A program made the translations under genes and the position numbers. 52,064 nucleotides of DNA from Verrucomicrobia bacterium 12-59-8. Lineage in GTDB: Bacteria; Verrucomicrobiota; Verrucomicrobiae; Verrucomicrobiales; Verrucomicrobiaceae. The notes below the pieces were generated by a model that searched no databases, was not told where the DNA came from, and worked only from the letters and a program-made list of their open reading frames with translations. The stretch spans positions 1 to 52,064 of the forward strand of contig NCCR01000020.1 in the NCBI GenBank assembly GCA_002279765.1, given 5' to 3'. This document shows positions 48,200-52,064 of this stretch, in pieces; the first letter of the stretch is position 1, and every line of letters starts with the position of its first letter.

Positions 48200-51064
48200 T
48201 TATGGGGCCGCTTTCGGCAGCGGCACCTGCACCGGATGCATCAGATAGGCAATCAGATCGCGCACCTGATCAGGCTGGAAGGCCAGCAGCAATCCCTCGG
48301 GCATCATGGACAGCGGCGAAGTCTCCTGCTTGACGATGTCGGCACGGTCCAGGGTCAGGATTTCGGTCATCGTACGCAGGGTAAGCGTGCGCGAGTTCGA
48401 CTCGGTGACGACCCCGCTGAGGACGCGGCCGTCTTTGTGTGTCAGCAGGCTCATGCGGAAGTCCGCGCTGACCACCCCGCTCGGATCGGCGATGTTTTCC
48501 AGCAGGTAGTCCAGGTTGGCGCGGCCTGAGCCGGTCAGATCAGGCCCGATCTTGCCGCCCTGCCCGTACATCGTGTGGCAGGAGCCACAGATAGCGGTGA
48601 AAAGCATGCGGCCCTGGCTGAGATTCGCCTTGGCCAGAGTTGCGGGAGTGAGCTGGGCTTTCACTTTTTCGATGAGTTCCTTTTTGTCAGCCGCAGACTC
48701 ACGCAGCTCGCCCCAGACTTCGACCAGTTGTTTCGAGAGTGCTTCATCCTTGAAGGCATTGATCTGGCGGGCGTGAAAGGCGCTCAAGTCAGCCCGTGGG
48801 ATCTTGCCGGCAGCCATGTCTTTGAGCAGCGCCTTGGCAAAGCTGGGCCGCGATACCAGCGTGTCGATCACCGTCGGGCGTTCCGCTGGGCCAAATTTGC
48901 GATAGCTGCCCGCAAGCCTCTGCCCGATCTCAGGATCGTCAAACAGCGCCAGCCCGCGCACCGCAGTGACGTTCAGTCCGCGCACTTCAAGCACCTGTGT
49001 GCAGATCGCGCGCAGATCATCCGGACGGTTCTCGATCAGCGTCTTGAGCGCCGATTCGCGTGCAGAAAGATCCGCTTTCTCATCCAGCGCGATCTTCTTC
49101 ACATCATCCAGCGCCCGCCCATCCCCAAACAAGATGCTCAGTTCCTGAATCATCAGGTGTGTGTTCTCGGCTAGAGCATGTTTTGTAGTACCGGCTTGAG
49201 CCGGCTCCGGCTCTGCGTACGTAGTTCGGGCTTTAGCCCGTTCTGGATCCGTCGCCTTCGCCACAAACTCCTCCCACGCTTCCGGTTTTCCTGCCTTCCG
49301 TATCCCCTTAAAAGCATCCGCCATCCCCTCAAGAATCGCTTCACTCTGCTCCACCTTGGCCTGCGCCAGCAGCGCATTCAGAGTCTCCGGTCGGGTGGCC
49401 AGGCTGCGGGCCATCCACCGCAAAGTCTTCGGCCACGTGCAATCCCTCGCCAGACTCACAAGCGATGTCGGATCCTCCTTCGCCAGCGGACTGATCCCAT
49501 ACCAAACCAGATAAGGCAAAAACGGATCATTCGCATCTTCCGCATGCGCCAGCAGCGCCGCACCGAGTTCAGCGCGCTTGCCCACCGGCATGCGCTGCAG
49601 CGTTGAGGCAAGCGTCAGGCGCACAAAAGCCGACTTGTCATCCTTCGCCAGTTTCACCGCATCAAAGCCCAGCTCAGGATAAACAGAATGTGCCATGGGC
49701 CCGGTAATCGCATCAATCGGCGAGAACTGCGTCAGCTCACGGATCGCCAAAGCACGCGAATGTTCGTCCGTTGAGCTCAGATCCGCCTTCGGCCACGCCT
49801 TGCGCCACGCAAACGGCGTTTCCGGCTTCTTCGCTTCGCCGTAGCTGATGCGGAAAATTCTCCCGCTCGTGCGATGCACACCCGTCGAGTCATGACACTC
49901 CCCGGTATCGCTCCAGTCCAGAATGAATCCGCTGCCATCCGGTCCCGTGCTGATTTCAATGCCACGAAACCAAGGATCATCACTCAGAAACACATCAGGC
50001 TCATGCTTGCCCACGTAGCCGCTGCCGTTGCGTTCCAGCCGTTCCACATTGGCGCGGCGGCCATGCATGTTCAGGGTGAAGAGCTTGTTGCGATACTCTG
50101 CGGGCCACTGCCCGGCCTGATAAATCATCATGCCGATGTGCGCGTGTCCGCCACCGAGGCTGTTCGCCTTGCCATCGCGGGACGCCGTCCAGCTCCCACT
50201 GCGGTCGTAGTGGTAGTGATCGGCGATGGTGTCGAGCTTCTCATACACGAACGGATTGTCCTTGCTGGAATCCATGAGATGCGCGCCCTGCATGAGATGC
50301 CACAGGTGGCCCGTGACGGTGTTGATGAAGAACATTTCACCATCCTTGTCCCAGTCGTGGCCCCAAGGGTTTGTAGTGCCGTGCGTGAGCACTTCGACGA
50401 TCTTCTTCTCAGGATGATAGCGCCAGATGCCACCCTTCATCGGGATGCGCTGCTCATCCGGCGTGCCAGGAACGCCGAGCATGCCCGGGCAGGAGTGCCC
50501 GCAGCGTCCGTAAAGCCAGCCATCGGGGGCAAAGCGCAAGCCATTGGCAAAGTTGTGGTAGTTGTCCTTCGCGACGGTGAAGCCATCGAGCACCACTTCG
50601 GGCTCGCCATCGGGGATGTCGTCGTTGTTACGGTCTGGGATGAACAGCACCTGCGGCGGGCACATCAGCCATACACCACCCCGACCCACTTCCACACTGG
50701 TGAGCATCTGCACATCTTCGGTGAAGACCTTGCGTGTTTCAGCCACACCATCCCAGTCTTTGTCTTCGAGAATGATGACGCGGTCCTTCAGCCCGAGATC
50801 GAACCGCTTCGAACGCTCCGCGTAGGTGTAGTTTTCTGCCACCCACATACGGCCACGGGCATCCCACGCCATGCCGATGGGATTCTGCACATCCGGCTCC
50901 GCAGCAAACAGCGTGGCCTTGAAACCCTCTGGCAGCTTCAGCGCCTTCAAGGCATCCAGAGGCGGCATTGGCTCAGGGTTCCCGGGCTCGCTGTTGTAAA
51001 CAGCGGGGAAATCGGCGGCGAAGGCGCTGGTAGCGAATAGAAGAGCGATCAGGGTTGGCTTCAT
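48200..51064 (-). CDS. PVC-type membrane-bound dehydrogenase with HEAT repeats and c-type heme domain
   Basis: A 954-residue secreted protein read from the ATG at 51064. A signal peptide is followed by a GSDH/PQQ-like propeller (about 25-440): LKLPEGFKATLFAAEPDVQNPIGMAWDARGRMWVAENY, LFIPDRNNDDIPDG, GLRFAPDGWLYGRCGHS, TTNPWGHDWDKDGEMFF. HEAT-type repeats span about 450-800. A cytochrome domain follows with C-GS-C-H near residue 826 (GRMLFTAICGSCHTMYGQGG and GPDLTGSGR), and the LLTHKDGRVLSGVVTES end typical of the family. It probably oxidises a sugar or alcohol in the periplasm and passes electrons to the heme. A REP-like double hairpin is inserted in frame at about residues 608-627. Confidence 0.93.
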   Translation of the reverse strand: MKPTLIALLFATSAFAADFPAVYNSEPGNPEPMPPLDALKALKLPEGFKATLFAAEPDVQNPIGMAWDARGRMWVAENYTYAERSKRFDLGLKDRVIILEDKDWDGVAETRKVFTEDVQMLTSVEVGRGGVWLMCPPQVLFIPDRNNDDIPDGEPEVVLDGFTVAKDNYHNFANGLRFAPDGWLYGRCGHSCPGMLGVPGTPDEQRIPMKGGIWRYHPEKKIVEVLTHGTTNPWGHDWDKDGEMFFINTVTGHLWHLMQGAHLMDSSKDNPFVYEKLDTIADHYHYDRSGSWTASRDGKANSLGGGHAHIGMMIYQAGQWPAEYRNKLFTLNMHGRRANVERLERNGSGYVGKHEPDVFLSDDPWFRGIEISTGPDGSGFILDWSDTGECHDSTGVHRTSGRIFRISYGEAKKPETPFAWRKAWPKADLSSTDEHSRALAIRELTQFSPIDAITGPMAHSVYPELGFDAVKLAKDDKSAFVRLTLASTLQRMPVGKRAELGAALLAHAEDANDPFLPYLVWYGISPLAKEDPTSLVSLARDCTWPKTLRWMARSLATRPETLNALLAQAKVEQSEAILEGMADAFKGIRKAGKPEAWEEFVAKATDPERAKARTTYAEPEPAQAGTTKHALAENTHLMIQELSILFGDGRALDDVKKIALDEKADLSARESALKTLIENRPDDLRAICTQVLEVRGLNVTAVRGLALFDDPEIGQRLAGSYRKFGPAERPTVIDTLVSRPSFAKALLKDMAAGKIPRADLSAFHARQINAFKDEALSKQLVEVWGELRESAADKKELIEKVKAQLTPATLAKANLSQGRMLFTAICGSCHTMYGQGGKIGPDLTGSGRANLDYLLENIADPSGVVSADFRMSLLTHKDGRVLSGVVTESNSRTLTLRTMTEILTLDRADIVKQETSPLSMMPEGLLLAFQPDQVRDLIAYLMHPVQVPLPKAAP
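49185..49240. repeat. REP-like double hairpin inside the PVC dehydrogenase gene
   Basis: Two direct 20-base units at 49185-49204 and 49221-49240 share GTAGT-x-C-x-GGCTT-x-AGCC-x-G and differ at only four positions. Each forms a six-base stem with a two-base loop (CCGGCT/AGCCGG and CGGGCT/AGCCCG); two differences are paired (C-G to G-C). In the gene they encode the peptide around RTTYAEPEPAQAGTTKHA. Confidence 0.8.
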
Positions 51065-51087
51065 GGGGCAGGTAGAATCGTACAGAC

Positions 51088-51855
51088 TCAACCCCAGATC
51101 AACCACGTAGCCGCAAAGGCCGTCAGCCAGAAAAGCACATTTTCAAACAGCTTTTGCGGCAGTCGTTTGAGAATCCACCAGCCAATCACGACGCCAACCA
51201 CCACACAAGGCATCAAGGCCAGATTCGTCATGAGCGACTTCGGATTGATGATGCCCAGATCCGTACTGAACGGCACCTTGAAGAGGTTGATGAACAAAAA
51301 GAAACGGCTGAAGACCCCCAGATACTCCTTCTTCTCCAGGTGCTGCGCTAGCAGATAGACCGTCATCACCGGTCCAGCCGCATTGGCCAGCATAGTCACC
51401 ACTCCGGCGAGGAATCCCATCCCCCAGGTGAAGACTTTGTGCTCCGTGAGGGCAATGAATTCCTGCCGCCGCTTGTTCAGCACCCAATTAAAAACCAGCA
51501 GCGCGATGATGATCCAGCCGATCACGACGCGGGCCATCGAGTTGTCGAATTTGCCAAGCAGCAGCCAGCCCACCACCACCCCCGTAATCGCCGGCGGCAC
51601 CATCGGCACAATGCGCCGCCAGCTCCCGCCCTTGCGGTTGATGAGGAAGCCCATGAAATCCGCAGCAATGAGCATGGGCAAAATCACTCCCACAGACTGT
51701 TTCGCGCCAAAGATCTGCGCCATCAGCACCACATTCAGAGTCGAGGTGCCGGACAGCCCCGCCTTGGACATCCCGATGCACATCGCCCCCAGGGCCGCGA
51801 GCACGAGCGGCCAGACATCAGCGGGCAGGAGCGTATGTTCAGTGAGCCAGGTCAT
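51088..51855 (-). CDS. TauE/SafE family sulfite exporter-like membrane protein
   Basis: A 255-residue protein with about eight hydrophobic helices. The first half has LAALGAMCIGMSKAGLSGTSTLNVVLMAQIFGAKQSVGVILPMLIAADFMG, the family's glycine-rich opening with a helix break, and the second half repeats it with GMGFLAGVVTMLANAAGPVMTVYLLAQ. It is an anion exporter, possibly of sulfite or sulfoacetate; the substrate is unknown. It precedes the dehydrogenase gene, with its stop 23 bases from the 51064 start. It differs in sequence from the copy at 1689, so it is not a recent duplicate. Confidence 0.88.
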   Translation of the reverse strand: MTWLTEHTLLPADVWPLVLAALGAMCIGMSKAGLSGTSTLNVVLMAQIFGAKQSVGVILPMLIAADFMGFLINRKGGSWRRIVPMVPPAITGVVVGWLLLGKFDNSMARVVIGWIIIALLVFNWVLNKRRQEFIALTEHKVFTWGMGFLAGVVTMLANAAGPVMTVYLLAQHLEKKEYLGVFSRFFLFINLFKVPFSTDLGIINPKSLMTNLALMPCVVVGVVIGWWILKRLPQKLFENVLFWLTAFAATWLIWG

Positions 51856-51931
51856 CGTTCGGAGGTTTAAGCTCCGGTTCTTAAATCGTCCTCATTCTCC
51901 TGCAACACTCCATTCCTCCTATTCTTGGTGC

Positions 51932-52064
51932 AGGTTCAGGACATAGGTAACACAAAAGGTTCAGGAGAAGGGTAACACATTTGGGCTCCGTCAGGAGCTA
52001 AAATGGTCACATGCCGTGGCAAACAAGCACCCCAATGGACCAGAAAACCGAATTTGTATTGAAA
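51932..52064 (+). mobile_element. Left end of an IS481-family insertion sequence, cut by the window edge
   Basis: Two 23-base direct repeats (51932-51954 and 51957-51979), sharing AGGTTCAGGA and GGTAACACA and differing at three positions, lie upstream of a transposase start. Such tandem end sites occur in IS481-type elements. The gene below begins at 52011. The outer boundary and any target duplication cannot be fixed because the right end is missing. Confidence 0.7.
52011..52064 (+). CDS. IS481-family transposase, N-terminus only
   Basis: The ATG at 52011 reads MPWQTSTPMDQKTEFVLK to the end of the window, 18 codons. The MPW-x-x-x-x-PMDQ-x-x-F-V start is characteristic of IS481-type DDE transposases, which follow it with a helix-turn-helix and an rve integrase core. 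The rest lies outside the window. Confidence 0.78.
   Translation, partial: MPWQTSTPMDQKTEFVLK

Noticed and set aside
49874..51040. A 388-codon plus-strand frame opposite the PVC dehydrogenase
   Set aside because: The minus-strand frame carries the propeller, HEAT and heme motifs; this one has none.
1..52064. tRNA, rRNA, CRISPR or prophage genes
   Set aside because: No cloverleaf-like, rRNA-like or regularly spaced repeat pattern was found; the only mobile element seen is the IS481-type end.

Overview
The window reads as chromosome from a Verrucomicrobiota bacterium, probably of the Prosthecobacter/Verrucomicrobium kind. This is inferred from gene content. It carries DUF1501 proteins with Tat leaders, DUF1549/DUF1553 proteins with c-type heme motifs, a PVC-type membrane-bound dehydrogenase with HEAT repeats and a CxxCH heme domain, WD40 proteins with an N-terminal cytochrome domain, SLA1-homology (SHD1) proteins, Tat-exported Gfo/Idh/MocA oxidoreductases, and many sulfatases and sialidase-fold proteins. 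The DNA is GC-rich and densely coding. I see no tRNA, rRNA or CRISPR array, and no stretch over 300 bases lacks a gene. The longest gap, 8359-8624, holds only a weak hairpin.

Layout. 1-5042: an FG-GAP/VCBS beta-propeller protein cut by the left edge, a TauE/SafE exporter, a small lipoprotein, a Tat-exported Gfo/Idh/MocA oxidoreductase on the minus strand and a secreted SHD1 protein. 5119-8358: mfd, whose apparent TTG start lies in the T-tract of a strong terminator hairpin. 8627-9635: a secreted kelch protein. 9702-20686: a PVC-type cluster of three tandem DUF1501 proteins (one small AbrB-like ORF between the first two), a DUF1549/DUF1553 protein, an IPT/PPC-like protein and a cytochrome-WD40 protein. 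20732-29527: a LamG-like protein, two sulfatases, an M14/aspartoacylase-type zinc enzyme, a lipoprotein hydrolase and an unrecognised two-gene unit (possible winged-helix protein plus an ORC-like ATPase).

29531-43292 is a twelve-gene minus-strand run with small gaps, probably one operon. It encodes a DapA/NanA-family aldolase, four sialidase-fold proteins (one fused to a cystatin domain, one to a formylglycine-generating-enzyme-like domain), a lectin-esterase-SMP30 fusion, two further alpha/beta hydrolases, a polysaccharide-deacetylase-like protein, a LamG-like protein, a helical-toroid-like protein and an NTF2-like protein. A divergent AraC regulator (43424-44284) is its likely controller. 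Nearly all products have signal peptides, so this looks like a secreted glycan-foraging locus, perhaps for sialylated or acetylated host or algal glycans.

44330-52064: recN; a tail-to-tail pair made of a secreted FN3 plus BECR-nuclease-like protein and a zinc-ribbon protein resembling polymorphic-toxin immunity proteins; a galE whose conserved C-terminus is out of frame; the PVC dehydrogenase with a REP-like double hairpin inserted in its reading frame; a second TauE/SafE exporter; and the left end of an IS481-family element cut by the right edge.

The best candidates for something undescribed are the toxin/immunity-like pair at 45994-47099, the cystatin-sialidase fusion at 41053-42372 and the ATPase module at 24824-27961.
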